64,000 nt of DNA from positions 1 through 64,000 of the forward strand of contig CAZPMT010000014.1 in NCBI GenBank assembly GCA_964587655.1, read 5' to 3'. Positions 47,875 to 56,351 of this stretch are shown here, piece by piece. A model generated the notes under the pieces. The model was not told the origin of the DNA, did no database searches, and worked only from the letters and a program-made list of their open reading frames with translations. The position numbers and the translations under genes are program-made. This DNA comes from CAZPMT01 sp964587655. Its GTDB lineage: Bacteria > Hydrogenedentota > Hydrogenedentia > Hydrogenedentales > SLHB01. Every line of letters begins with the position of its first letter. Within the stretch, counting starts at the first letter, position 1.

Positions 47875-49488
47875 TTAGTCAAGCGGCGCGGAATCCTGCG
47901 TCCAGACGGTGAGGTTGGTGAGGTCGCGGGGATGACGCGGGAGTACGGCGGCGAGGAAGAACCCGGCCGCAAACGTGACGATGTTCCCGACGACACCGGT
48001 GTAGTAGGTATCGAAGTGGCGATCAAGGACGCGGATCATGTTTTCCGGAAGCCAGCCGAGGCCGGCCAGGGAGATGAACGCGGAGAAGGCTACGGCGAAG
48101 AGGATGCCGACGCCGACGGCGCGGCCATCGCCTCGGGTTGTGAAGAACCCGAGCATGTACAAGCCCAGCAGACCACCTGCAATGATGGCCGCGAATTCCG
48201 TGGAGAGGTGTTGCAGCGTTTTCGTTTCGGAGCGCGCGAGAAGGCAAGCGCCGCCGATCATGATCGCGGAACTGACTACGGTGGTCCATTTCGCGGCTAT
48301 GACGTAATGGCGGTCGTCGCGGTTGCGGACGAGGTGGCGCCTGTAGACGTCGGTGATGCTCACGGCGGAGATCGAGTTCATGGCGGAGGACATCGAGGAC
48401 ATCGCCGCGGCGAGCACCGCGGCAATGACTATGCCGGACAACCCCTGCGGCAGGTGGGTTGTGATGAAATAGGGAAGGATTCCTTCAGCCTTCTTGGCGC
48501 CGGTGAGCATGGCGAAGGCGTCGGCGTCCGGAAAGACCTTGTAGAACGCGTACAGGCTCGTGCCAAGGAACATGAAATAGGCCCAGGTCGGTACGGAGCA
48601 GCAACAGCAGATCCACATGGCTGTTCGTGCGTCTTTGGCGGACTTCGATGCGCAGTATTTCTGAATGACTTCCTGGTTGCTGCTGTATTCGGCTAGCCAT
48701 TGGAACAGACCCACCAGGAGCATCATCGCGATCGTCTTGTGCGCGAGCGAGAAGCCCCACGGCGCGGGATGCAACTTGCCGTCGGCCACGTTGAGGTCGC
48801 CAAACATGAACTTGCCGTCCGTCTTGGCGATGGTAATGACCTGTCCAATTCCGCCGGGCATCTTGATCAGAATCACGACGAGGATCAACAAACCGCCCAG
48901 GGTCAAGACGACGGATTGGACGAAATCCGTCCAAATTACCGCGTGAATCCCGCCCACGACAGTGTAGTACGCAGTGACGACGCCGCCCAGAAGAATACAG
49001 AACACGACGTTCAAGCCGGTGATCTCGTGCATCAGCAGGGCCACGAGATACTGGATCAGGCTCAGACGGATGCACTGGGCGAGGATGAACACCGTCGCGG
49101 CGTACACGCGCGTCTTCGGTCCGAACCGTCCTTCGAGATACTCGAAGGCCGATGTGATCTTGCCGCGGCGGAAGAACGGCACGAAGAATCGCGACGCAAT
49201 CAGAACGCCGACGGGCAGCATCAGGCAGATCAGCAGGCGGAGGTATGCGGTCTTGTACGCATCCGCGGGATAGGCCACAAACGTGATCGAACTGATCGTC
49301 GCGCCGAACAGCGAGATCCCGATAAGCCAGCCGGGATACGCGCGGTCACCTACGAAATAGCCTTCCGTGCTCTTCGCGCGGCTGGCAAAGTACCAGCCCA
49401 TCAGCGTCATAGAGCCGAAGTAGACGATGAGGACCAAGATGTCAAGTGTGCGCAAGTGAACCATGAGTAAGGTGACCGGATTCCGCAT
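47875..49488 (-). CDS. Sodium:solute symporter (SSS/SGLT family)
   Basis: A 537-residue transporter with about 13 transmembrane segments. Family marks include GWYFASRAKSTEGYFVGDR near the N-terminus, GISLFGATISSITFVAYPAD (Na-site region), GGIHAVIWTDFVQSVVL and AAAMSSMSSAMNSISAVSITDVYR, the second Na2-site segment. It lies between a large glycosidase-like gene (39 bases upstream) and a GH36-like gene. It should therefore import the sugar they release, by analogy with SGLT-type glucose/galactose symport. The start is uncertain: an in-frame ATG eight codons in is also possible, and neither has a clear ribosome-binding site. Confidence 0.9.
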   Translation of the reverse strand: MRNPVTLLMVHLRTLDILVLIVYFGSMTLMGWYFASRAKSTEGYFVGDRAYPGWLIGISLFGATISSITFVAYPADAYKTAYLRLLICLMLPVGVLIASRFFVPFFRRGKITSAFEYLEGRFGPKTRVYAATVFILAQCIRLSLIQYLVALLMHEITGLNVVFCILLGGVVTAYYTVVGGIHAVIWTDFVQSVVLTLGGLLILVVILIKMPGGIGQVITIAKTDGKFMFGDLNVADGKLHPAPWGFSLAHKTIAMMLLVGLFQWLAEYSSNQEVIQKYCASKSAKDARTAMWICCCCSVPTWAYFMFLGTSLYAFYKVFPDADAFAMLTGAKKAEGILPYFITTHLPQGLSGIVIAAVLAAAMSSMSSAMNSISAVSITDVYRRHLVRNRDDRHYVIAAKWTTVVSSAIMIGGACLLARSETKTLQHLSTEFAAIIAGGLLGLYMLGFFTTRGDGRAVGVGILFAVAFSAFISLAGLGWLPENMIRVLDRHFDTYYTGVVGNIVTFAAGFFLAAVLPRHPRDLTNLTVWTQDSAPLD

Positions 49489-49527
49489 CCCATAGTCGCA
49501 CGAATCGGGGGTTCGCCGCTACCGTGG

Positions 49528-51948
49528 TCACTCGACCACCTGAAAACGCTTTGTCCCGATAACGTGCCGGCCTGAAATGCTCACCGCATAGCTGCCGGGG
49601 AACGCGTCAGCCGGGACCTTGATGACGGCCTCGCCGGGAACAGCGATTTCGGAAGGGATCACCTCGAGTCCCGGGGCGTTGATGCGCACCTGGGTTTGAG
49701 GTGAGCCGCGAAGGACATTAAGTCGAATGGCCGTCGAGCCGCCCCTGTGGAGCGAAGGCAACGGATCGAAACTCACGAAACCTGGCCCGTCCGGTTTGCG
49801 GAGAATCACGAGCGCCCAGTTCGTATTCAAGCGGAGCTTTAGGTCCTCGCCTGCGCGCTCGATCTCGAGCGGCGTCCAGGTCAGCGTCTCGACGTCGCAG
49901 AGGACCGCGTCCGCCACCTTCGCCGCGAGTCCGGGCACCGTCAGGACGTATTCGTTGTGATAATCCGAGACAACGGTTCCTCGCGGCCAGATCGGATCCT
50001 GACACGCCGGGCGCGCGGCGACAATCGCCCAGTAGCCGTCGCCATCGAATCGTCGCGTGACGATCTGCGGATCCGAAGAGGGCGGATCTTCGTCGGCGAC
50101 GTCTCCCCACACGAGCGCCTCGTGGACGGGAAACCGCGCGCACAACCATTTCCAGTCCATCGTGCTCACGTCGGAACCGACGCAATCGCCGCCCGGAAAC
50201 CCTGACAGCGATCCCCACAGCGCGCCCGATGCGTACACGTACGTCCGGAATGGCCCGACCGCGAGACGCATCGGCGACAGGTCGCGCGGACACCGGCTCG
50301 TCAACGCGCCATGAAACCACTGACCCACCCAGTCGGCCGACCCTTCCGTGAGCAACAGCACGTCGGGATTGACAGCGATGGCCGCCTTGCGGACTTTCGA
50401 GAGCAGTTCCTTGAGCCAATCGTTATAGCCGAACGGCGAGTCGTGGTTGTGCGCCGGGTTGTAGCAAAGGAGATAGTAGAATCCGAGCGAATCGAGACGA
50501 ACGGCGTCCGCGCCCGTTTCACGAAGAAGACGCGCAACCATCGCGGCGAGATGATCCTGCCACTCGACGCAGCCCGGGCACATATGATAGAAGCCCTGCT
50601 TGCTGTAGTTGCCGGTAATCGTTCCGTCCCTGTGCATAATGGCCCACTGTTTTCCCTTGCCCGATTTCACGAGGTCGCTATCCTCGTGGACGATGTATCC
50701 TTCAACATAAAGGGACGCATGAAGGCCGAGACGGTGAAGGCCCGCAATGCCTTCGCGCATGGCTTCCGCGCCGCCCATGTCCTCGCGGATTATGTTATCG
50801 CCGTCGGTATGCGGGCTGTAGGAGCCGCCCTCGGTGAGCATTGAAGTGCGGCAATAGAACGCGTACTCCCAACTGTCGATGGGAGCGAGAATCTGTGCGG
50901 CGGGTATTTCGCGGAAACTGTCCAATACGACTTGTCCCGTGTAACCGGACTTGATTCCCGGCCCGGCCTTCTTGAAATGGATGCCGTTGTTGCCGTTCGA
51001 TTCGCGAAACCAGGCCGGCGGCTCCGGGTGCGCGTATGCCTGATCGTACCAGGCGCGATACGCCCGCGCGGCGGGACGCCAATCGCCCTTGTATACGATC
51101 AGCCGAACCGGCGGAATGTCCACCGATGCGCCCGGCGCAAGTTTGATCGGCGGGAAGTAGTGCAGGGCGATCGCCGGTTCCTGCAAGAGCAGACGCTTGG
51201 GACGGACGTCCGGGTCCATGAAAATCAGGGCAAGTGCATCCTTAGTGGCGGGGTCCCAGATGGCATGCCACTGCATCGAGAGTTGATTGCTCTCGCCCAG
51301 TACGCCTCCATGACGCTCCCACGCAGGCACAACGATCCCCGCCTGATCCATGGCGGTGGCGAGGTCCTTGGAAGGATCCGGTCCGAGGCGCACCCCATCG
51401 AGATACGGGAAACAGACGAGAAACTCGCGCGGCTCGGGGCCCGTGTTCGTGACGCGCAGGGACCAGTCCGACGCGCCGGCTTGATCGGTGAAGCGCACAC
51501 GCAGGAGCACCTCGAACCCGTGGCCCCCATAGTGCAGGCCGAGACCGTCATCCCGGTCCACTCTCAGAAGACTACAAGTGCCGGGCTGGACCAACGTGCG
51601 CGTGATCGATGCCGGCTCATCGAACACCAACTGGAACTTATCGTTGGTTGCAATATCGAATTCCTTAGTGAGGTCGGCATAGATCCGGAACGGCATGGTT
51701 CCGCTGTCGGCAGCCTTGAGACATGAAGCCCCGGTGACCTGGTTTGTGATACCTAGAAGCCCGCCATTGTGCGGATCAAACGAGATCCGGCAAAACGCGT
51801 TCTCAAGCGTGATCATGGGCTGGCCCGCATCTTCGCGAAGAACCGGATCGGCGGACTGTGATGATGCGCCCGTTGACACGGAACTCAGCAAGCAGAGAAT
51901 ACCAAACGAAAACAACCAACAGGGCGCACCCCCCTTCTTGAGCAGCAT
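49528..51948 (-). CDS. Large secreted glycosidase-like protein (DUF6259-like)
   Basis: An 806-residue protein started at the ATG preceded by GGAGGTCGAG. A signal peptide (WLFSFGILCLLSSVSTGAS) leads to a beta-sandwich N-domain (ENAFCRISFDPHNGGLLGI). A barrel-like centre follows with GLHASLYVEGYIVHEDS, ADAVRLDSLGFYY and DVLLLTEGSADW; the Asp in VRLDSLG and Glu in LTEGS are plausible catalytic acids of a retaining barrel enzyme. A beta-rich C-terminus ends the protein. The layout recalls DUF6259 proteins, from memory. It heads the glycosidase-symporter-GH36 set. Confidence 0.65.
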   Translation of the reverse strand: MLLKKGGAPCWLFSFGILCLLSSVSTGASSQSADPVLREDAGQPMITLENAFCRISFDPHNGGLLGITNQVTGASCLKAADSGTMPFRIYADLTKEFDIATNDKFQLVFDEPASITRTLVQPGTCSLLRVDRDDGLGLHYGGHGFEVLLRVRFTDQAGASDWSLRVTNTGPEPREFLVCFPYLDGVRLGPDPSKDLATAMDQAGIVVPAWERHGGVLGESNQLSMQWHAIWDPATKDALALIFMDPDVRPKRLLLQEPAIALHYFPPIKLAPGASVDIPPVRLIVYKGDWRPAARAYRAWYDQAYAHPEPPAWFRESNGNNGIHFKKAGPGIKSGYTGQVVLDSFREIPAAQILAPIDSWEYAFYCRTSMLTEGGSYSPHTDGDNIIREDMGGAEAMREGIAGLHRLGLHASLYVEGYIVHEDSDLVKSGKGKQWAIMHRDGTITGNYSKQGFYHMCPGCVEWQDHLAAMVARLLRETGADAVRLDSLGFYYLLCYNPAHNHDSPFGYNDWLKELLSKVRKAAIAVNPDVLLLTEGSADWVGQWFHGALTSRCPRDLSPMRLAVGPFRTYVYASGALWGSLSGFPGGDCVGSDVSTMDWKWLCARFPVHEALVWGDVADEDPPSSDPQIVTRRFDGDGYWAIVAARPACQDPIWPRGTVVSDYHNEYVLTVPGLAAKVADAVLCDVETLTWTPLEIERAGEDLKLRLNTNWALVILRKPDGPGFVSFDPLPSLHRGGSTAIRLNVLRGSPQTQVRINAPGLEVIPSEIAVPGEAVIKVPADAFPGSYAVSISGRHVIGTKRFQVVE

Positions 51949-52307
51949 CTCGACCTCCATCCCGGTGATCGTTCCATACCCTGAACTCCCACAACGTAAC
52001 ACTACGCCCAGATGATATCAAGCAAGCATGTAGCAAGCATGTAGACACGTCTCCTTCTTCGTGAGACAACGGAATAGCCCCAAAGGTGGGTAAGGACCTC
52101 GCGCCGTGTCATTGCGAACGAAGTGAAGCAATCTAGTCCGTTGCGCTCAATGGGTTGCCACTTGCACTCGAATGGTTGATGGATAGACAATTCGGCGTCG
52201 AGTCGTACTTGGACTGGATCGATCCGGTGGTGTCTCTGAACGTTTCCCGGATGCCACGCGTGTTGGCTATAGTAGTGTCCGCTGGGACAAATGGAGAGGA
52301 GGAATCG
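51949..52307. other. Divergent intergenic region before the small membrane peptide
   Basis: About 360 bases with no convincing gene. It contains a direct repeat, AAGCATGTAG (twice near 52024-52041), and at 52110-52133 the 24-base element CATTGCGAACGAAGTGAAGC plus AATC, whose ATTGC/GCAAT ends can pair. Elements of this kind are seen dispersed in many bacterial genomes. A TATAGT at 52268-52273 could be the -10 box for the 37-residue peptide gene, but its -35 is poor. Confidence 0.5.
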
Positions 52308-52421
52308 ATGGACAACATCATTTCGGATGCGTTTTATTTCATCGTAGCCCACAAATGGTGGCTTATCGCCTGTGTTCCCATTCTACTCGCGCTGATCGTC
52401 GTGCGGCTTCTGAATCGCTAG
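52308..52421 (+). CDS. 37-residue single-TM peptide upstream of cstA
   Basis: GAGAGGAGG five bases before the ATG gives an excellent translation start. The peptide begins MDNIISDAFYFIVAHKWW and continues as a single hydrophobic helix (LIACVPILLALIVVRLL) ending NR, a bitopic membrane peptide with an N-out/C-in charge pattern. It lies 144 bases before cstA, which has its own promoter at 52493-52521. Small membrane peptides often modulate larger transporters, so a role with CstA is possible. It is unlike YbdD, the usual CstA companion, which is longer and soluble. No known family comes to mind. Confidence 0.65.
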   Translation: MDNIISDAFYFIVAHKWWLIACVPILLALIVVRLLNR

Positions 52422-52492
52422 GTGTTATTCCGTTCCTCTGGCCGCGCGAAGCATGTTTCTTCTGCTCCGCGGCCCGAGTCGGGAACGCGCAA

Positions 52493-52521
52493 TTGAGGAG
52501 GCAACAGACGGCGAGTATAAT
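52493..52521 (+). promoter_or_regulatory. Promoter of cstA
   Basis: TTGAGG (52493-52498), a 17-base spacer and a perfect TATAAT (52516-52521), 45 bases before the cstA start codon. A GAAGGAG ribosome-binding site follows at about 52552. No clear CRP-type site is seen upstream. Confidence 0.7.
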
Positions 52522-52565
52522 CGAATGAGAGCAGGAGCCTGTCCCCGGTCGAAGGAGATGAACCC

Positions 52566-54323
52566 ATGGTGGTATTGCTTTATCTCTTCCTGGCATTGAT
52601 AGCCTTTGGCATCGCGATGCAGGTTTACGGCAAGTTTCTGGCGCGGCAACTGGGCGAGGACGTCCAGCGTCCGACACCCGCGCATGTGATGAATGACGGG
52701 CGCGATTTTGTTCCCACAAAGCCGTACGTTCTTTTCGCGCATCACTTCTCCGCCATTGCCGGGGCGGGCCCGATTCTTGGGCCGACGGTGGCGATCCTTT
52801 ACGGTTTTGTTCCTGCATGGCTATGGGTGGTCTTCGGCGGCATCTTTATCGGGGCGGTTCACGACTTTATGGCCCTGTTCATCTGCATGCGCGAAGGCGG
52901 CCGTTCGATGGCGGAAGTCGCGAGAAAGACGCTTGGCAGCGGGGGGTTCCTTCTCTTTATCCTGTTCACGATCCTTATGCTCTTGCTCGTCACCTCGTCG
53001 TTCCTTAGCGCGGTGTCGATGTCGCTGACCTCGCTCTGGCCGATGGACAAGATGGGGCTTTCCGAGGGCCAGACCTTGTTGAAAACGGTCGTCGACGAGA
53101 ACGGCGTGGTGATGGGGCGCATCGGCGGGATCGCCTCGACCTCCGTCGTCATCATCACTCTGTTTTCGCCGCTTCTCGGTTGGCTGATATACAAGAGGAA
53201 CATGCACGGCGGCGCCGCATATCTTCTGGCGGCCATCATCTGCATCGGTTCAATCGTGGCGGGTATTGTCTTCCCGATCACCTTATCCAGCACAACCTGG
53301 ACGATCGTCATGTCGGTCTACGTTTTCTTCGCGGCCGGTGTACCCGTATGGATGATCTTGCAGCCGCGCGACTTTATCAACGTTCAGATCTTATACGCCG
53401 GGATTGGCTTGCTGGTGGTTGCCCTGCTCGTGGCGGGCGCGACCGGCGCAACGTTCACGATGCCGTCAAGCAATATTAAGGAGGGGGTCGCGAACCTCGG
53501 GTTCATCTGGCCGATGATGTTCATCATGATCGCGTGCGGCGCGATCTCGGGATTCCATTCGCTGGTCGCCGGGGGCACTACCACGAAGCAGCTTAACAAC
53601 GAACGCGACGCCCGCCGGATAGGATTCAACGCAATGCTGCTCGAATCGCTACTGGCAGTGTGCGTCCTGCTCGCAATCGGCATCGGACTCACCTTCGACG
53701 ACTACAAGAGCATCGTTTATCCCGTCGTGACGGGCGTGAAATCAAACCCCATCCTCGCGTTCAGCCTCTCGGTCGGCCACTTGGTGCACAACGCGCTGCA
53801 CATCCCTATCGACTTGGGTACGGTGTTCGGGATACTGCTTGTAGAAGGTTTTGTCATCACGACGCTCGATGCGGCGGTCCGGTTGAACCGTTATCTCTTT
53901 GAAGAGCTGTGGGACATGATCTTTGCGAAGCCTCCGGCGCTACTGAAGAGCTACTTGTTCAACTCGGGTCTGGCGGTCGTTTTGATGTGGGTGCTTGCCT
54001 ACACGAACGCTTTCAATACGCTCTGGCCGATCTTCGGCGCCGCAAACCAACTGTTGGCCGCGTTGGGGTTGATCACGGTGACGGTCTGGCTCATGCTCAA
54101 GGGGAAGAAGTACTTTTTTGCCGTTGCGCCCGCGCTGTTCATGCTGACGACCACGCTGGCGTCGCTTGTCATCCTCCTGTTCCAGTACATGAAGAAGTCC
54201 AACTACATTCTCGCCGCAACGGCGGTCCTTATGCTGGCCCTCTCGACCGGCGTCATCTACCTTGTCGTAAAGAGGGTTTTTGGCCGTGCAGCCGTTGCGC
54301 ACGCTGAAGACCAAGCCGCCTGA
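52566..54323 (+). CDS. cstA: CstA-family carbon-starvation (pyruvate/peptide) transporter
   Basis: A 585-residue protein with about 16 transmembrane segments. It starts with the family pattern LYLFLALIAFGIAMQVYGKF and has TKPYVLFAHHFSAIAGAGPI (strongly conserved in CstA/BtsT), GAVHDFMALFICMREGG, SGFHSLVAGGTTTKQ, the late FVITTLDAAVRLNRYL and FGAANQLLAALGL. It is shorter than E. coli CstA (about 700), as is common for the compact subgroup. Substrates shown for the family are pyruvate and peptides. Downstream is a paired palindrome element, then a GH31 gene. Confidence 0.93.
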   Translation: MVVLLYLFLALIAFGIAMQVYGKFLARQLGEDVQRPTPAHVMNDGRDFVPTKPYVLFAHHFSAIAGAGPILGPTVAILYGFVPAWLWVVFGGIFIGAVHDFMALFICMREGGRSMAEVARKTLGSGGFLLFILFTILMLLLVTSSFLSAVSMSLTSLWPMDKMGLSEGQTLLKTVVDENGVVMGRIGGIASTSVVIITLFSPLLGWLIYKRNMHGGAAYLLAAIICIGSIVAGIVFPITLSSTTWTIVMSVYVFFAAGVPVWMILQPRDFINVQILYAGIGLLVVALLVAGATGATFTMPSSNIKEGVANLGFIWPMMFIMIACGAISGFHSLVAGGTTTKQLNNERDARRIGFNAMLLESLLAVCVLLAIGIGLTFDDYKSIVYPVVTGVKSNPILAFSLSVGHLVHNALHIPIDLGTVFGILLVEGFVITTLDAAVRLNRYLFEELWDMIFAKPPALLKSYLFNSGLAVVLMWVLAYTNAFNTLWPIFGAANQLLAALGLITVTVWLMLKGKKYFFAVAPALFMLTTTLASLVILLFQYMKKSNYILAATAVLMLALSTGVIYLVVKRVFGRAAVAHAEDQAA

Positions 54324-54335
54324 CCTCTTCGCGCC

Positions 54336-54438
54336 GTCATTCCCGCGAAGGCGGGAATCCAGCAAAGGGCGGGAATGATGTGTGGGGCGCGCGGATTGAT
54401 TGCGGATGATTCTGGATTCCCGCCTTCGCGGGAATGAC
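54336..54438. repeat. Paired GTCATTCCCGCGAAGGCGGG palindrome doublet
   Basis: A 27-base arm at 54336-54362 is matched perfectly in inverse orientation at 54412-54438 with 49 bases between. Each arm contains its own internal stem (ATTCCCGC / GCGGGAAT). This REP-doublet design is known from many Proteobacteria and other phyla. It lies 12 bases after the cstA stop, where it can also act as a transcription terminator or mRNA stabiliser. Confidence 0.85.
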
Positions 54439-54514
54439 GATTGGGAGCGGTCTTTCTTTGTTATTATGTACTTGCGCGTGGCCGTGAACGATTGCGCAAC
54501 AAGAAGGGTGACAC

Positions 54515-56335
54515 ATGAAACGGAAAAGAGGTTGCTTGTTCCGAGTCGCGCAGGGAGCAGTGGTTGTGTTGCTGCTGTTTGCCGCGCTTGTATACTTCTA
54601 TTGGGTCTTTCCGTTCTGGGGCATGCCGTTCAACGGGCAGCGGCACACGCGCGTGCCGATAACGCCGCCGTGGGCGCTCGAATGCTGGGTTTGGGAGGAT
54701 GACGTGAACACCGCGGCGGCCGTCACGGAATTGCTCGACGGTTACGCCGCAAACGACATCCCCGTGCGAACTATCCTCATCGACAGCCCCTGGAGCACGC
54801 GATACAACGATTTCATCGTCGATGAGGCGCGTTACCCGAAGCCCGCGGAGTTCTTCAAGGACCTTCAGGACCGGGGCTATCGCGTGGTGCTGTGGATGAC
54901 GTGTATGGTCAACAGCAAGAATCCGGATACCCCCATCAAGGATGCGAGCGACTGGTTCGAGGACGCCAAGAAGAAGGGCTATCTCGTCGGCGACGGATAT
55001 GAATGGAAGTGGTGGAAGGGCTGGGGGGGCTTCATCGATTACACTAACCCGGACGCGATGCGCTGGTGGCGCGGCATGCAGCAGTCCGTGTTCGACTGGG
55101 GCATTGACGGCTGGAAACTCGACGGGACCGACACGTTCTTCACGAGCCGGTTGTTCGGAAGGATCCCTGTGCCGTATCAGCGGACGCACCAGGGCTGGAT
55201 GACCACGCGCGGCTACATGGACCACTACGCACGCGACGAATATCAACATGGACTCACGCAGAATCCGGAATTCATCACGCTGATTCGCGCGATTGACACG
55301 CCGATTGCTCACCCGGAAGGCTTCGCGCCCTTGGATGCCGCCCCGGTGACGTGGATAGGCGACCGCACGCACACGTGGAAAACGGACCCTCCGAAAATAG
55401 ACGAGGGCGACAACACGAAGGACCTGATGATGAAGGGCGTGATCACCAAGGTCCTCGGCAACAGGGGCTTTGAAGGGGCGCTCCGCGACATCCTGTTGAG
55501 CGCGAAGCGCGGCTATTGCGTCGTCGGCGATGATATCGCGGGCTACCACGGCGACAGCCTCATCCCGCCGCATCTGTATATTCGCTGGGCGGAGTTCGCG
55601 TCCTTCACGGGGTTGTTCTTGAACGGCGGACACGGCGAGCGCCGGATGTGGAAGAGGTCGCAGGAGGAACTCGAGATCATCCGGAAGTTTTCGTGGCTTC
55701 ACACGGAACTTGCGCCGTACATGTACACGCATGTGGTGTTGTGCCACGAGGGCGGCAAGCCGCTGATGCGCCCCGTGAAGGGCAAGTATCACTATCTGTT
55801 CGGCGACGATTTCCTTGTGGCGCCAATCTACAAGGACAACACGGTCAATACCGTCACGCTGCCGAAAGGCCGCTGGCGTTATCTGTTTGACGATCGCGAG
55901 GTCATCGAGGGTCCGGCGACCGTCACGCGCGAGTTCCCTCTCGACGAGCTTTCCGTCTACGTGCGCGACGGCGGCATCATCCCCATGAACGTGACGCGGG
56001 CCTACACGGGTTTCGGCGATGCGAATTCCGCGGGATATTTGACTCTGAACATTTATCCCTTTGAGACCAGCACTTTCACGGTCCAGCATACCGACGGTTC
56101 CGGCCAGACCACGGTGCGCGTGAGTCAGCACGAGGACATCGACATCACGCTTACCGGCGTCCAGAAGCCGCATATTCTCCGCGTTCTCTCCCCAAACAAA
56201 CCGCAAGAGATCGCGCTGGACGAGAAACCGCTCGCCGAAGGCACGGACTGGCGTTACGATGCGCAGGACCAGCGCCTGTGGGTCACGACGAAAAGCTACG
56301 CCGAGGGCCGTTACCGGATAACGTATGCGAAGTAA
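54515..56335 (+). CDS. GH31-family alpha-glucosidase/alpha-xylosidase-like enzyme
   Basis: A 606-residue enzyme with an N-terminal signal anchor (VVVLLLFAALVYFYWVFPFW). The barrel has VRTILIDSPWS, GYRVVLWMTCMVN and GWKLDGTDTFF, where Asp203 is the predicted nucleophile (WxxDG). VGDDIAGY has Asp339/Asp340 at the acid/base position of GH31 (DIGGF-like). RWAEFASFTGLFLNGGHGERRMW and LAPYMYTHV are also GH31 features, and beta-sandwich C-domains follow. It is on the short side for GH31. It probably works at the periplasmic face of the inner membrane. hypF begins 16 bases after it, perhaps in the same transcript. Confidence 0.85.
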   Translation: MKRKRGCLFRVAQGAVVVLLLFAALVYFYWVFPFWGMPFNGQRHTRVPITPPWALECWVWEDDVNTAAAVTELLDGYAANDIPVRTILIDSPWSTRYNDFIVDEARYPKPAEFFKDLQDRGYRVVLWMTCMVNSKNPDTPIKDASDWFEDAKKKGYLVGDGYEWKWWKGWGGFIDYTNPDAMRWWRGMQQSVFDWGIDGWKLDGTDTFFTSRLFGRIPVPYQRTHQGWMTTRGYMDHYARDEYQHGLTQNPEFITLIRAIDTPIAHPEGFAPLDAAPVTWIGDRTHTWKTDPPKIDEGDNTKDLMMKGVITKVLGNRGFEGALRDILLSAKRGYCVVGDDIAGYHGDSLIPPHLYIRWAEFASFTGLFLNGGHGERRMWKRSQEELEIIRKFSWLHTELAPYMYTHVVLCHEGGKPLMRPVKGKYHYLFGDDFLVAPIYKDNTVNTVTLPKGRWRYLFDDREVIEGPATVTREFPLDELSVYVRDGGIIPMNVTRAYTGFGDANSAGYLTLNIYPFETSTFTVQHTDGSGQTTVRVSQHEDIDITLTGVQKPHILRVLSPNKPQEIALDEKPLAEGTDWRYDAQDQRLWVTTKSYAEGRYRITYAK

Positions 56336-56351
56336 GGCCGTTTGTGTATAG

